Shown here: positions 47,401 through 55,850 of the stretch, piece by piece
How the letters are laid out: every line of letters starts with the position of its first letter
Position numbering within the stretch: position 1 is the first letter of the stretch
Source: Lineus longissimus
Lineage: Eukaryota; Nemertea; Pilidiophora; Heteronemertea; Lineidae
DNA length: 64,000 bases
Assembly: GCF_910592395.1 (NCBI RefSeq)
Contig: NC_088326.1
Location: forward strand, 4,159,001 to 4,223,000
Reading direction: 5' to 3'
Notes under the pieces: model-generated
Told to the model about the DNA's origin: nothing
The model's database searches: none
Seen by the model: only the letters and a program-made list of their open reading frames with translations
Program-made: the position numbers and the translations under genes

Positions 47401-49031
47401 GTAAACACAATGAACAGAAGCAGACGCATCCATCTAGAAAACCAGTGGCTTTTGATTTCAAGAAGTCGTCTGCATCTGTTCAGAAGAAAGTCCAACTTGA
47501 TTTCGATTTTTATGATGAGAGTCTCGAGACGAATGAAGTGGATAATACGACTAGTAAGATGGAAAATAAGGAACCGGTGAAGGAAAAAGTTGTGTGTGAT
47601 AGTGTCGTGAAATTGACAAAGGAAAGTCCTCAGGTATCTTCGCCTAGTCAGCCTGCACCGACAGCTGGTAAGAAACGACCGATGACGAGCGGGCAGGATT
47701 TGCTTATGGAACGTGATAGTAAAGTGCGGAAAGAGGATAAGATTGTATCAGAAAACGGTGCTAAGACTGATGTTACTGACAAGCCCTCTGGTGGTGATAA
47801 TTCGAAACAGTCCAATACCTCGAAACCAGAAAGTATGCCAGGCGTTGGTCCGCCGCAGGATACGGGTCAAGTTGGTGAGAAATTGAACCTGACTGTGAAA
47901 GTTGAAAAACCTGCATCAGAAACTGTTACCAAACTGGATGTGAAAGATACTGTTGGTAATTCGGGTTCCAAGCGTGATTTAGAAGCTGATGGTAACGAAG
48001 CTGAAGCAAAAAAGGTAAAAATCGAGAGTGACGTTGAGAAACCTGTTCCAAAGAACTACGCTTTGGAGTTTTCTCAGTCTAAGGTTGTCAATATTGCCAC
48101 AAAAATCGACAGTCAGAAATCCGACATTTCAAAAGGTGATTCAAAATCGGAATCTAAAGTGGCAAAAATTGCTACAAAAGTCAACAGCCCGAAATCCGAG
48201 ACCTCGAAAGGTGGAATGGGGGATATGTCCAATCAGTTGACAGATATGGCAGATTCTCTTATGCGCAATGTCGGACAGTCATCAGTTGTGAAACCCTTAT
48301 TAGGCGAGAAACCCTTACTAGGCGTAAAACCCCTGTTGGGAACAAAACCCTTGTTAGGCACAAAACCCTTGTTAGGCACAAAACCCTTGTTAGGTGATGA
48401 ACCCAGTCCGTTGGCTGATATGGCTGATACACTGATGCGCAACGTGGGGCAGCCTGGTGGCAAGTCTTTGTACGATGACGGGCCAAGTTTCAGGGGAAGA
48501 GGACAAGGATACCAGCGTGGTGCTCCCCCTAGCCGTCCAGGTCGCGGCAGGTCACAACCGTGGACTAATCGTGGTGCCAAGAACACAGGTAATCCTTCCA
48601 AGCGTGGGGGGAACATGCCATCTACCCGTGGCAGTGGCCGTTATTCACCTCGTAGTTTCATTGAGGATGGTACAAATCAACCTGGGTTCGCTGGACCAGA
48701 ATTGGACCCACCCGGTTTCCGAGACGGACCTCCAAGCAATTTTACAGGTAGTTCTCCTTTCTCTGGGCATGGAAGGGGTATGCCACCATTCTCGCGCGGT
48801 ACTAATCAGCCTGCAAGGGGACATTTCCCACGGGCGCACCAAGGTAACATGGGAGGGGCTATGGAAATGGCGAGGGCAATGAGGACTTCTAGCTCCGGCG
48901 CAAAGTACGACAAATTCGGACGTCCGATGAAGGATACAGAGACAAACATTCCTGAGCCTCCTCATAAATGGCTCCAGCAGCAGCAGCCTGGTTTTGTGCG
49001 TGGGAGAAGTCGAGGCAGGTTCGGTTGGTAG
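23295..49031 (+). CDS. DIDO1: DIDO1/PHF3-family protein: AT-hook, PHD finger, TFIIS central domain, SPOC domain, giant repetitive C-terminus
   Basis: This family couples histone H3K4 methyl reading (PHD) to RNA polymerase II through the TFIIS-like and SPOC domains. The invertebrate single-copy homologue is the pps-type protein. Twenty exons: 23295-23462, 25174-25476, 25974-26194, 26832-27051, 28342-29344, 29968-30091, 30489-30610, 31394-31467, 31969-32142, 32679-32849, 33488-33659, 34296-34416, 34811-34973, 35312-35491, 35954-36315, 36710-36842, 37294-37383, 37801-37999, 38365-42225, 42643-49031. All are GT-AG and phase-consistent, totalling 14250 nt (4749 residues), about twice the longest vertebrate DIDO1. 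Order: AT-hook KRRGRPP (about 293), RS/RE-rich (about 450-590), PHD (about 671-719), Cys-rich segment (about 814-835), TFS2M (about 920-1070), SPOC (about 1205-1350), repeats to the end. Whether the true orthologue is DIDO1 or PHF3 cannot be settled here. The start sits in a good Kozak context (CAACATGG). Confidence 0.95.
23770..24272. mobile_element. Adjacent MITE family B copies and G-run in DIDO1 intron 1
   Basis: A degenerate family B piece (ACAGTAAAACCTCCCTATG) lies at 23770-23845. A fuller inverse-orientation copy lies at 23956-24119 (CAGTGGAACCTCCCTTAGCG start). An opposing copy from about 24113 is cut off by 13 Gs at 24260-24272. Confidence 0.75.
23845..23930 (+). pseudogene. Decayed duplicate of the 3' half of DIDO1-like exon 1
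   Basis: GATGAGAGTCGACAGGTGGACAGGATGA... matches exon 1 at about 23405-23475 (GATGAGAGTCTGACAGGTGG and on through GCGAAATTGATG). One base deleted near the start and insertions later break the frame, and the donor GTAAGT has become ATAAGT. A non-functional exon copy about 440 bp downstream of the original. Confidence 0.85.
24695..24996. mobile_element. piggyBac-type MITE with TTAA target duplication
   Basis: TTAA at 24691-24694 and 24997-25000 flanks about 302 bp with inverted ends CCTCTAGAGTTGAATCCC and (complement) CCTCTTGAATCCC. TTAA plus a CCT-starting terminus is the piggyBac signature. The inner right end has a palindrome (GACCGACTGGTCGGTC). Non-coding, in DIDO1 intron 1. Confidence 0.82.
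25755..25920 (-). mobile_element. tRNA-derived SINE-like element
   Basis: Read on the minus strand, GGGTTGGATTCCCAATTG resembles a polymerase III B box, followed by a tail GGTTTCCTCCTACTTTACAT and GCCCAATACCATTTATAGAG that recurs at 16340-16460. It lies in DIDO1 intron 2. Confidence 0.6.
26637..26802 (-). mobile_element. MITE family B, in DIDO1 intron 3
   Basis: CAGTGGAACCTCCCTATTAAGG at the left (TA flank) and TAGAGAGGTTCTACCATA at the right. The right end is about 30 bp before the acceptor at 26831. Confidence 0.85.
27101..27287. mobile_element. MITE family A, copy in DIDO1 intron 4
   Basis: 187 bp between TGTGACCCGCCACAGCAAAA and the matching inverted end TTTTGCTGTGACGGGTCACA. The interior is shared with 5343-5520. 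It lies about 50 bp after the exon 4 donor. Confidence 0.85.
27951..28174. mobile_element. Inverted-repeat element with about 50-bp arms in DIDO1 intron 4
   Basis: The left arm (AAGGGTTGAC..., CTTGAAATCCTAAAGCAATT) is mirrored at the right (AATTGCTTTAGGATTTCAAG ... GTCAACCCTT). Non-coding, about 224 bp; likely a MITE of unknown family. Confidence 0.78.
28342..29344 (+). CDS. DIDO1: DIDO1-like exon 5, RS/RE-rich
   Basis: 334 codons. The first half is acidic. From about residue 450 there is a dense Arg/Ser/Asp/Glu tract (RRRSSLDRVREKDRSSSRER and similar), like the RS/RE-rich domains of splicing-associated proteins. It ends EDDELMDIDG just before the exons that carry the PHD finger. The frame continues past the donor to a stop at 29454, so intron retention would give a short isoform lacking the PHD finger. 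Confidence 0.88.
29764..29941. mobile_element. MITE with CAGGGCC inverted ends, abutting DIDO1 exon 6
   Basis: CAGGGCCCGATTGTTCAAAG at the left and TTTGATAACTAGGCCCTG at the right; inside, repeated GCTAAAACTTAGC/TTTAGCAGCTGCTAAA palindromes. The right end is 26 bp before the exon 6 acceptor at 29967. Confidence 0.75.
29968..30610 (+). CDS. DIDO1: DIDO1-like exons 6-7, PHD finger
   Basis: The C4HC3 PHD is split by one intron (30092-30488). WCVCRQPHNNR comes from exon 6; FMICCDKCEEWYHGACV and EEWICPVC come from exon 7. The stretch CRQPHNNRFMICCD is, from memory of the family, essentially unchanged from vertebrate DIDO1, whose PHD binds H3K4me3. The aromatic-cage tryptophan (EEWYHG) is retained, so methyl-lysine reading is likely conserved. 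Confidence 0.93.
30625..30745 (+). mobile_element. tRNA-derived SINE head in DIDO1 intron 7
   Basis: TGGTGTAGTGATTTTGGCAT (A-box-like) and GAAGGTTCACAGC (B-box-like) are about 35 bp apart, followed by a tRNA-unrelated region that runs into the LINE fragment at 30780. The pairing suggests a SINE that borrowed a LINE tail, or a nested insertion. Confidence 0.5.
30780..31190 (-). mobile_element. LINE 3'-end fragment in DIDO1 intron 7
   Basis: The minus-strand frame encodes HLASYDRPLQAHLQRM, then YGRCKCNAQDQTPEYVLQDC followed by QLW, then WP...STSMETTLWGPRVEQETTAR and FIREVGLVL. That is the RNase-H-proximal zinc-finger tail of an animal non-LTR retrotransposon (CxC...QTPEHVLQxCPxW...WP...LWG). 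It is the same family as the fragment at 20-320, 5'-truncated, with no reverse transcriptase core. Confidence 0.82.
31525..31612. mobile_element. MITE family A, right-half remnant
   Basis: GTGTCATCGAGGCTCATCTTCTGAGCGATG... ending GGCAGGTCACA, related to the right half of 10061-10251. Truncated, in DIDO1 intron 8. Confidence 0.5.
32679..33659 (+). CDS. DIDO1: DIDO1-like exons 10-11, family-specific Cys-rich segment
   Basis: Exon 10 (32679-32849) encodes RCIFTKCETTVLPGAVYCSN followed by QCILRHA, a C-x4-C...C-x3-C pattern found in DIDO1 and PHF3 after the PHD. Exon 11 (33488-33659) encodes RIIVMERRTGKILTGLNAPT followed by LRSWLERHPSFEVL, the conserved stretch before the TFIIS-like domain. Confidence 0.88.
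33755..34110 (+). repeat. Dispersed repeat family C, copy 2
   Basis: Matches the reverse complement of 1205-1557 over most of its length, including TTCAAAGGACTGTGAAG and CATCCAGAAATACAATC. It lies in DIDO1 intron 11. Shared boundaries with different flanks mark a mobile repeat of unknown class. Confidence 0.65.
34296..35491 (+). CDS. DIDO1: DIDO1-like exons 12-14, TFIIS central domain (TFS2M)
   Basis: Exons 34296-34416, 34811-34973 and 35312-35491. Motifs include DMIRVNVRRILRDLLEKR, ISIEEAMYHYHRNTGLKYKA, FRSLVFNIRDPNNHGLFRRI and LVRLSSEELSSRQV, in the order of TFIIS domain II, the part that docks on RNA polymerase II. The zinc ribbon of TFIIS proper is absent, as is normal in this family. 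Confidence 0.93.
36333..36497 (+). mobile_element. MITE family B, in DIDO1 intron 15
   Basis: TA-flanked CAGTAGAACCTCTCTATTAA start and GGAGGTTCCACTG end, with a slightly shortened interior. The left end is about 18 bp after the exon 15 donor at 36316. Confidence 0.87.
36710..38460 (+). CDS. DIDO1: DIDO1-like exons 16-19, SPOC domain
   Basis: SPOC is encoded by exons 36710-36842, 37294-37383, 37801-37999 and the first about 100 nt of the giant exon at 38365. It begins LWKGSIFMQDLPKFFTSADL and continues IPSTIQLCGRINPANVFDYL, DIIVVRFQPSQENMERVAYM, KLVKDMYLIPLPA and HLLIGVIIRHRP. SPOC domains of this family bind phosphorylated RNA polymerase II C-terminal repeats. Confidence 0.93.
38065..38260 (+). 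repeat. Dispersed repeat family C, partial copy 3
   Basis: CAGTTTGGTTTATTGGCAAG and TGACTCTGTCTTC..., CACCAGGTAAAAGGAACCTT resemble 33870-34010. It lies in DIDO1 intron 18. Confidence 0.5.
38365..42225 (+). CDS. DIDO1: DIDO1-like giant exon 19: acidic, KPTEP-repeat and proline-rich tail
   Basis: 3861 nt (about residues 1334-2620). After the SPOC end come, in order: a Lys/Glu-rich segment; EEEEFPEEEEF-type acidic repeats; about a dozen N-A-E-S-L-E-like decamers; four copies of a 24-residue block containing SPLPTPKSASPLLGSSP; about seventeen imperfect 20-residue units KKPTEPLKDKKDQKVLP; five TTSAFELLQDKK units; four 18-residue units EQPMAIPLPEDPVAPPLP; and polyproline. Repeat variation is biased to third positions and conservative changes, and the frame stays open, so the protein is selected. 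The donor is GTAGGT at 42226. Confidence 0.93.
42307..42488 (+). mobile_element. MITE family B, in DIDO1 intron 19
   Basis: TA-flanked 178-bp copy with CAGTAGAACCTCTCTATTAA and GGGAGGTTCCACTG ends. It occupies nearly half of the 417-bp intron between the two giant exons. Confidence 0.9.
42643..49031 (+). CDS. DIDO1: DIDO1-like giant terminal exon 20: GQ-repeat, FD-RG repeat, SILK motifs, RGG end
   Basis: 6389 nt (about residues 2621-4749, stop TAG at 49029). Contents: APST/SYAP repeats; acidic EEEEEEYQ; a helical island (NVPGIIEEISKSANPVETT); GQVPTSMGQPPMLPGQLP-type repeats in a higher-order unit of about 43 residues; a second island (LQSLLDNLSLEKLSEVF); about 25 FD-R-G units (RGRDFDPRGGEIDDG); three SILK-like motifs at 4111-4134; a Lys/Ser-rich tract; KPLLGTKPLLG heptads; and an Arg/Gly-rich end (FRGRGQGYQRG). 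The C-terminus ends RGRSRGRFGW. Long antisense frames here are shadows. Confidence 0.93.
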
Positions 49032-49144
49032 CCAAACGTTTTCTCTTAAAGGAGGTGTAGCTCGAGTTGACTGCTATTTGGCCGGCACTGGTTAGAGTTC
49101 TCAGTGGATTGAGGGTTTCTATGCTTATACATGAAGGGCCAACA

Positions 49145-49150
49145 AATAAA
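49145..49150 (+). terminator. DIDO1: DIDO1-like candidate polyadenylation signal
   Basis: First AATAAA after the stop codon, 114 nt downstream. Further AATAAA hexamers occur at 51647 and 52784, so a longer 3' UTR that would include the 80-bp repeat array is also possible. Confidence 0.55.
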
Positions 49151-51840
49151 TTGTACGAAAGCAAGATTGTTGAGAGTGCCCCCATTTTCTCATTCATCAC
49201 ATGTTCTTGCTCTACTTCTCCTCAAAAGAGAGATCACAACTGTGAAACTTTCTTTTATTTTATTAAAATTCAATCATGGAGGGGAAAATATCTGTAACTT
49301 ACAAGCAACTTATGCAAAACCCTGCACATAGGTTTCTCCGACTGCCATCTGTTTAAGTTTGGTGTGAGCTTTGCGCGACTTGCGTGCATCTTTGGCACAG
49401 TTTGTTCCGCATATGATACAAAGAAACATCAAGACCATAGGGATACTTTGGTATGTCAGTTGTGACTTGGACTGTATTTCCCAAATTACAGTGCCAGTCT
49501 TAAAAAAATATTAATCAATTGCGTTTGATTTTATGATTGAAAGCGAGTGTACTTGCTTAAATTTTGGTGCCGAAGTTTGGAATTTTGGTAGGCTTGTGGA
49601 AAAAATATCCGGGTGAAATCTAACAATTGATGCAATGATTATTAGTGCATTTTGGTTTTTTGTGTGGTGGGCAGAATCATGAATCTGATGCATTTCTTTT
49701 TCGTGTGTGCAGTATTTAGGTTCGGGAAACAATCACAAGTACTTGTAGTTTTGTTTTTTTGCTTGTTTGAAATTGAATTTGTTTGCTTAGTGTTGTGATG
49801 ATGCAAAGAGTGGGAAGATATCCCATGTATACTGCAACCTGTCAAAAAATTTCCCAAGCCTTTGAACTTCAAGGGATTTGCGAATAACCTCAATTTGTGA
49901 AATCATGCAAGTTATTTTCATTGGAAAAACTGAAAGAAACTTTGTGGTCCGCCAAAATTAAAATCATGAAAATTGTAATTTTATTTTTTTTCCCGCAAAT
50001 AGCAAAAATCACTTGCCACAAACATTTTCTGGTTTACAGTATTTTGACGTGACTGTGTTCGGATCCTAGTTCTTCAGTAATCCTTTTATGTCATGCTGGT
50101 TATGGTGATATTCGGTGGTCACTCTTGGTCCCCTAACATTGCCACAAAAGTCTACAAGGCCTGTACGATGTGTTTTGTTAATACAAGTAGTCAGTCATAT
50201 TTTTGAGGGGTATTTTCATGTTTTGTTGGTAGCCTTATTAAAGTGAGATCTTGAAGGAATAATTTTTATTTCACATATTTAACCAGATTAATATTAATGA
50301 AAAATCTGGAATCCATGTCCTGAACTAGAGTTCTCCTTTCTGAGTCGGGAATAGATTTACGGGCCTTTCTTTTGTGACTTAATTTAAATAAGGGGTGTAA
50401 GGAGTGCATTACACCCCTCTAAAATCGGTTTGAGAAAAGAATCTGGCACAGTGTATGTGTCATATTTATTCTTTGGGCGTTGTTGATTTGCGAGTCTTTG
50501 GGCATTTTGTGGTCAGAATCTGGTAAGGGGTCATTCATAAGGTATGTACATATCAAACTGGGGATTTTGAGACGCCCCCTCCCCCTGTCCGCACATGTTG
50601 GGGCAAGTGTACAAGTGTACACATTTTCTCCAAAATTCCTAGATGACCCCCTCCTCTCTTCAGTGCATACAAACTATGGGTGGCCCCCCCAATGTAGTAT
50701 TCTTTTAGAACTTCAATGGCTGGCACAAATGGACAGGAAGTCTGTTGTGAAATGTGCCTAAATGTGTTATCTTTTGTTTTTACATTTCTTTCCATATCCC
50801 GATTGAAGTTATTGGTACTAGTTGATTTATTCACTGTGAAAAAACGTACAGGTTAAACATCAGATGATTCCAATCAAAAAGATTCCTTCCTTCACAGCGG
50901 GCGGAACCAAAAACAAATTTGTTAAACGCGTTCAATTTCCCCAACAACCTACCCACTGGACAGAATAACCTCAAAATGGAATTGCCTGTTTAAAAATACG
51001 TGGAAATATAGCCTGTACGTTTGTTTTGACAGTATGGTTGTTTATCCTGATCATGAGACTCTGCACAGTAGACACGCATACAAAGCTATATTACGAACCC
51101 AAAAATTATTTTGTCCAGTGGTCATACCCGCTGCACAAGCGTACAGTGGACACAGAAGGGAAATGTGGTCCAATGACAATATTTTGGGAGTTTTTAGGGT
51201 GAAAAAGGTCACATTTTAATGCCACTAATGTGTAGCCAATACAAAAATGTGGCATTGGCCTTTTTTCCAAGTGCCAGTGGCACTGAATGCTTCTTGCTTC
51301 TCCACAATGGGACCTGCCGGGCAAAAGTATTCTGAGTGAAGTGTTCTAGTTTTCGTTCTAGTTCTGCAATATAGCATTGTATGCCTTTCCACGCGAGTAG
51401 GGGCTGTCCACAAAAAGAACATTATCAAGTACATATTTGTCATTGTGTTCTTGGGAAGGTGTCACAGTAGTCTTACTTTGCTACTGGAAAAAAAACTGCA
51501 GCATAATTTATTTGAGGTTTCCTACTTTTTCCGCAAAACCTAAAGGGACATCATGGGTATGAGATATGTTGGTTTTTCATTAAAAACTGGCTTCCAGCAG
51601 GACCACAATGTCGCCAAACAGGATTGTTGAAAAATCGTTGAACTGCAATAAACAATGCATTTTAACAGTGTGTAACCATAGGCCTGCCTGAAATTCACAA
51701 GCCATGTCCAAAACTGCCGCAAATTGTTATCAGAGAATAGCATCAATGTACTACGAGGCAGCGCATGGCGTCAAGTTGGCACATTATCCTCTGGGCCAGG
51801 TAAATCACGTGCCCAAGTTGTCCCTTTTTCTGTGTTTCTA
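49151..51840. other. DIDO1 3' flank, no gene recognised
   Basis: AT-rich DNA with scattered short frames only; probable long 3' UTR or intergenic. A GC/C-rich patch at 50570-50690 has no coding similarity. No repeat family recognised here. Confidence 0.5.
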
Positions 51841-51841
51841 T

Positions 51842-52640
51842 TTTGCGGATCTACAAGAGCTATCATGCATAATGTATGGGCAGTGTTAAATTTTTCACAT
51901 TGCGTATCTCGTCGGACCACAATTGGGGAACTACACGAGCTGTTATTCATAATGTACGGGTCGTGTTAAATTTTTCACATTGCGTATCTCGTCAGACCAC
52001 AATTGCAAAACTACAAGAGCTATCATGCATGGACTGTGTTAAATTGTGCACATTTGCATATCTCGTCAGTTATTGCGCGGAACTACAAGAGCTGTTATGC
52101 ACAATGTATGGACAGTGTTAAATTTTTCACATTGCGTATCTCGTCAGACCACAATTGCAAAACTACAAGAGCTGTCATGCAAAATGTATGGACTGTGTTA
52201 AATTTTTCACATTTGCGTATCTCCTCAGACCACAATTGCAAAACTACAGGAGCTGTCATGCATAATGTATGGACAGTGTTAAATTTTTCACATTTGCGTA
52301 TCTCCTCAGACCACAATTGCAAAACTACAAGAGCTGTCATGCAAAATGTATGGACTGTGTTAAATTTTTCACTATGCGTATCTCGTCAGTTATTGCAAAA
52401 CTACAAGAGCTGTCATGCATAATGTATGGACAGTGTAAAATTTTTCACATTGCGTATCTCGTCCGACCACAATTGCAAAACTACAAGAGCTGTAATGCAT
52501 AATGTATGGACTGTGTTAAATTGTGCACATTTGCGTATCTCGTCAGTTATTGCGGAACTACAAGAGCTGTTATGCATAATGTATGGACAGTGTTAAATTT
52601 TGCACAATAGCGGATCTCGCCGGACCACAAAGAAAAAATG
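51842..52640. repeat. 80-bp tandem array, about ten units
   Basis: The unit contains AACTACAAGAGCTGTCATGC, ATAATGTATGGACAGTGTTA and TTTTTCACATTGCGTATCTC. Some units lack the ACCACAATTGCA segment. All frames through it are artefacts of the repeat. Confidence 0.92.
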
Positions 52641-53240
52641 CGTGCAGAAGCTTTCCGAGATGTGGTACCTTGTGGGTGGCCCCTTGTGCGGTAAATTTTA
52701 GTTGTTAGTAGAATAGATCGTGCACTGTTATAGGTCAGACCTTTGCTCTGATAAAACTGTTGTAAATATTCCTTCCTAAGGGAAATAAAAATTTGATTCA
52801 TTATAAAGTACCCTTTTTGGCTTGCTTACTGTGGATGTCCCAGGAATGATACTGTGGTGCTTGCTTTCCTAGAAAGTGTACGCACACATTGGAACATTTG
52901 TTCCTATACACCTTTGGATGTGTCGGTCTGCATCGGAGATGTACTGCCCTATCACAATCAATCCTCGATGAGACCTTGTTACATCAATTCTCTAAGAGCC
53001 ACCATCACAATCTGTCCTGGATGAGACAAGAGGGAATTTTTCGAAAATCCCCCGAAAAGCCTATCCCCATTGTTCGACATTCTTACAACTATGTCGAAGA
53101 AAGGAATAGCCGTTTGTGAAAACTCCCTATTATCGCATATATTCTATTAAGAGACGCTGGCACAATCAGTACTGAAACACTTGTCCGTTACATCTACTCC
53201 CTGAAGAAGGACTATCACAATGCATCCTGGATGAGACACT

Positions 53241-53358
53241 GGGTGATATGAATAAAGACTAGCAAATGCTTTTATCTAAATCTCCATGTACATTTACACT
53301 AGGCCTTCCTGTACAAAACCGGAGTAAAAGCATTTGCTAGTCTTTATTCATATCACCC
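53241..53358. mobile_element. Palindromic MITE family P, copy 2
   Basis: 118 bp, GGGTGATATGAATAAAGACT and its complement at the ends, loop region in the opposite orientation to copy 1. Inserted in the satellite. Confidence 0.92.
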
Positions 53359-53937
53359 AATGTCACGATCAGTCCTAGATGAGACGCTGTCACACCTATT
53401 CCCTGAAGAACAACTCCCACAATCAGTCCTCGATGAGACACTCTCATCGTTTCCTCAAAGATCAACTGACTCTGGCTTGAATGACCAATTCCCTAAAATC
53501 CGTCCTCGATGAGAAACTGTCACAATCAGTCCTAGATGAGACACTCTCATCGTTTCCTCAAAGATAAACTGACTCTGGCTTGAATGACCATTTCCCTAAA
53601 ATCCGTCCTCAATGAGAAACTGTCACAATCAGTCCTCGATGAGACACTCTCATCGTTTCCTCAAAGATAAACTGACTCTGGCTTGAATGACCAATTCCCT
53701 AAAATCCGTCCTCGATGAGGAACTGTCACAATCAGTCCTAGATGAGACGCTGTCACACCTATTCCCTGAAGAAAAACTCTCACAATCAGTCCTCGATGAG
53801 ACACTGTCACATCGTTTCCTCGAAAATAAACTGATTCAGGCTTGAATGACCAATTCCCTTTAATCAGTCCTAGATGAGAAACTGTTACAATCAGTCTTGG
53901 ATGAGACACTGTCACGATCAGTCTTGGATGAGACACT

Positions 53938-54055
53938 GGGTGATATGAATAAAGGCTAGCAAATGCTTTTACTTCAATTTTGTACAGAAAGGCCAAGTGT
54001 AAATGTACATGGAGTTTTAGATAAAAGCATTTACTACTCTTTATTCATATCACCC
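53938..54055. mobile_element. Palindromic MITE family P, copy 3
   Basis: 118 bp with a few substitutions in the arms (AAAGGCTAGC at left, ACTACTC at right) and the copy 1 loop orientation. Confidence 0.92.
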
Positions 54056-54479
54056 ATTGTCACATCGTTTCCTCGAAAATAAACTGAGTCAGGCTTGAAT
54101 GACCAATTCCCTAAAATCAGTCCTCGATGAGACACTGTCACAATCAGTCCTAGATGAGACACTGTCACGATCAGTCCTAGATGAGACGCTGTCACACCTA
54201 TTCCCTGAAGAAAAACTCTCACAACCAGTCTTGGATGAGACGCTGTCACATCGTTTCCTCGAAAATAAACTGAGTCAGGCTTGAATGACCAATTCCCTAA
54301 AATCAGTCCCAGATGAGACACTGTCACGATCAGTCCTGGATGAGATACTGTCACATCTTGTGTTCCCTAAAAGAGTCGCTATCTGAGTCTGGTTTAAATG
54401 CGACGCTGTCACATCTATTCCATGAACAGCAACAGACATTGGACAATTGGACATTGAGCTGCACGAGACACAGATCGTA

Positions 54480-55080
54480 AAGACAGGTGGTGCTTCACCT
54501 GCCATTGGTTGTGAGAGACAATGTACTGTACATCATGCGCCACCAGCTACAGGCTGTGGTGTAAGCAGTGGTGTAGTCCCTTGTCGTTCTAAACAAGCGG
54601 CCGGTGTAACAGGAGGAGTTGTCCCTGTCTTTCACGAATTTGTCTCCTGTCGTTCGCAACCACTGGCTGGTGTAGCAGGAGGTGTAGTCCCCTGTTTTTC
54701 ACAGCCAACGGACTGGCGTAGCAAGAGGAATATTTCTCTGTCTTTTGCATTTTTCGGCTGGTGAGCAGGCGAAATATAATCCCATGTTTTTCGCAATTTG
54801 CGACTGGTTAAGCAGGAGGAATAGTTCACGGTTTTATTTCACAGATTGGTCTACGAGATATAGTCCCCTGTTTCACAACGAGTGGCTGGTGTCTTTCATA
54901 ACTTGGTCCCCTGACGTTCACAACCGGTGGCTGGTGTAGCAGGCGGTATAGTCTCCCGTTTTTCACAGCCTACGGACTGGTGAAGCAAGAGGAATACAAT
55001 GTCCGATGTCCTTCAATTTGTGACTGGTGTAGCAGGAGGAAAAGTCCCCGATCTTTTACATATTGGTCCACTGACTCTCA
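54480..55080. repeat. Minisatellite of about 46 bp
   Basis: Degenerate units with TGGTGTAGCAGGAGG(A/T)(A/G)TAGTCCCCTG and TTTTTCACA(A/G). It is embedded between two blocks of the 54-bp satellite. Confidence 0.8.
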
Positions 55081-55850
55081 TAACATGTGTAGGAAGACCC
55101 ACTGTCACATCGATTCCCTTAGAACCCAGTTGCAATTAGTACTACGTGACATTGTTACGTATATGCCCCGAAGAAACACTGTCACAATCAGTCCTTGATA
55201 TAAAAAGGTTACATCGATTTTCTGAAGAACAATTGTTAAAACAACTCTTCGATGAGACATTGTCACATCTATTCCCTGAAGACACACCGACGTCACAATC
55301 TCTCCTATATGAGATATTCACACATCTAGGCCCGAAGACACAGCGTCGTCACAATCAGCCGTAGATGAGACATTGGGTGATATGAATAAAGACTAGCACA
55401 TGCTTTGACTTCAATTTTCTACAGAAAGGCCTTGTGTAAATGTACATAGAATCTTAGATAAAGCATTTGCTAGTCTTTATTCATATCGCCCCTAGGGTAG
55501 AGCTTACTATTCTCCAAACAAGGGGGACAACTGGTGCCTACTTACATGTAGATGAGACACTGTTGCATCCATTCCTGGAAGAGCCACTCTCACATTGATT
55601 CCCTTAGAACCCAGCCGCAATTAGTCCTACGAGACATTGTTACATTCATGCCCCAAAGAAACACTGTCACAATCAGTCCTTGATACGAAACGATTACATC
55701 GATTTCCTGAAGAACTCTTTTATGAGACATTGTCACATCTATTTCCCGAAGACACACCAACATCTCAATCTGTCTTAGATGAGACATTCACACATCTAGT
55801 CTATGAACACCCAGTGATGTCACAATCAGTTCTAGATGAGACAATGGGTG
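55080..55850 (+). repeat. 54-bp satellite, second block
   Basis: Continuation of the CACAATCAGTCCT/GATGAGACA satellite, including a roughly 480-bp duplication (55090-55370 resembles 55570-55845). Confidence 0.8.
55375..55492. mobile_element. Palindromic MITE family P, copy 4
   Basis: 118 bp, ends GGGTGATATGAATAAAGACT and TTTATTCATATCGCCCC, one arm mutated. Confidence 0.9.

Larger units (their letters stand above)
52930..54480 (+). repeat. 54-bp satellite, direct orientation
   Basis: Units CTGTCACATCTATTCCCTGA then AGAA...CACAATCAGTCCTCGATGAG; the reverse complement of the 20.5-21.8 kb array. A higher-order unit of about 115 bp, with GACTCTGGCTTGAATGACCA, is repeated three times at 53450-53700. 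Two palindromic MITEs are inserted. Confidence 0.88.

Noticed and set aside
51842-52640. CRISPR-like array
   Set aside because: The 80-bp units are contiguous with no unique spacers, and the genome is eukaryotic.
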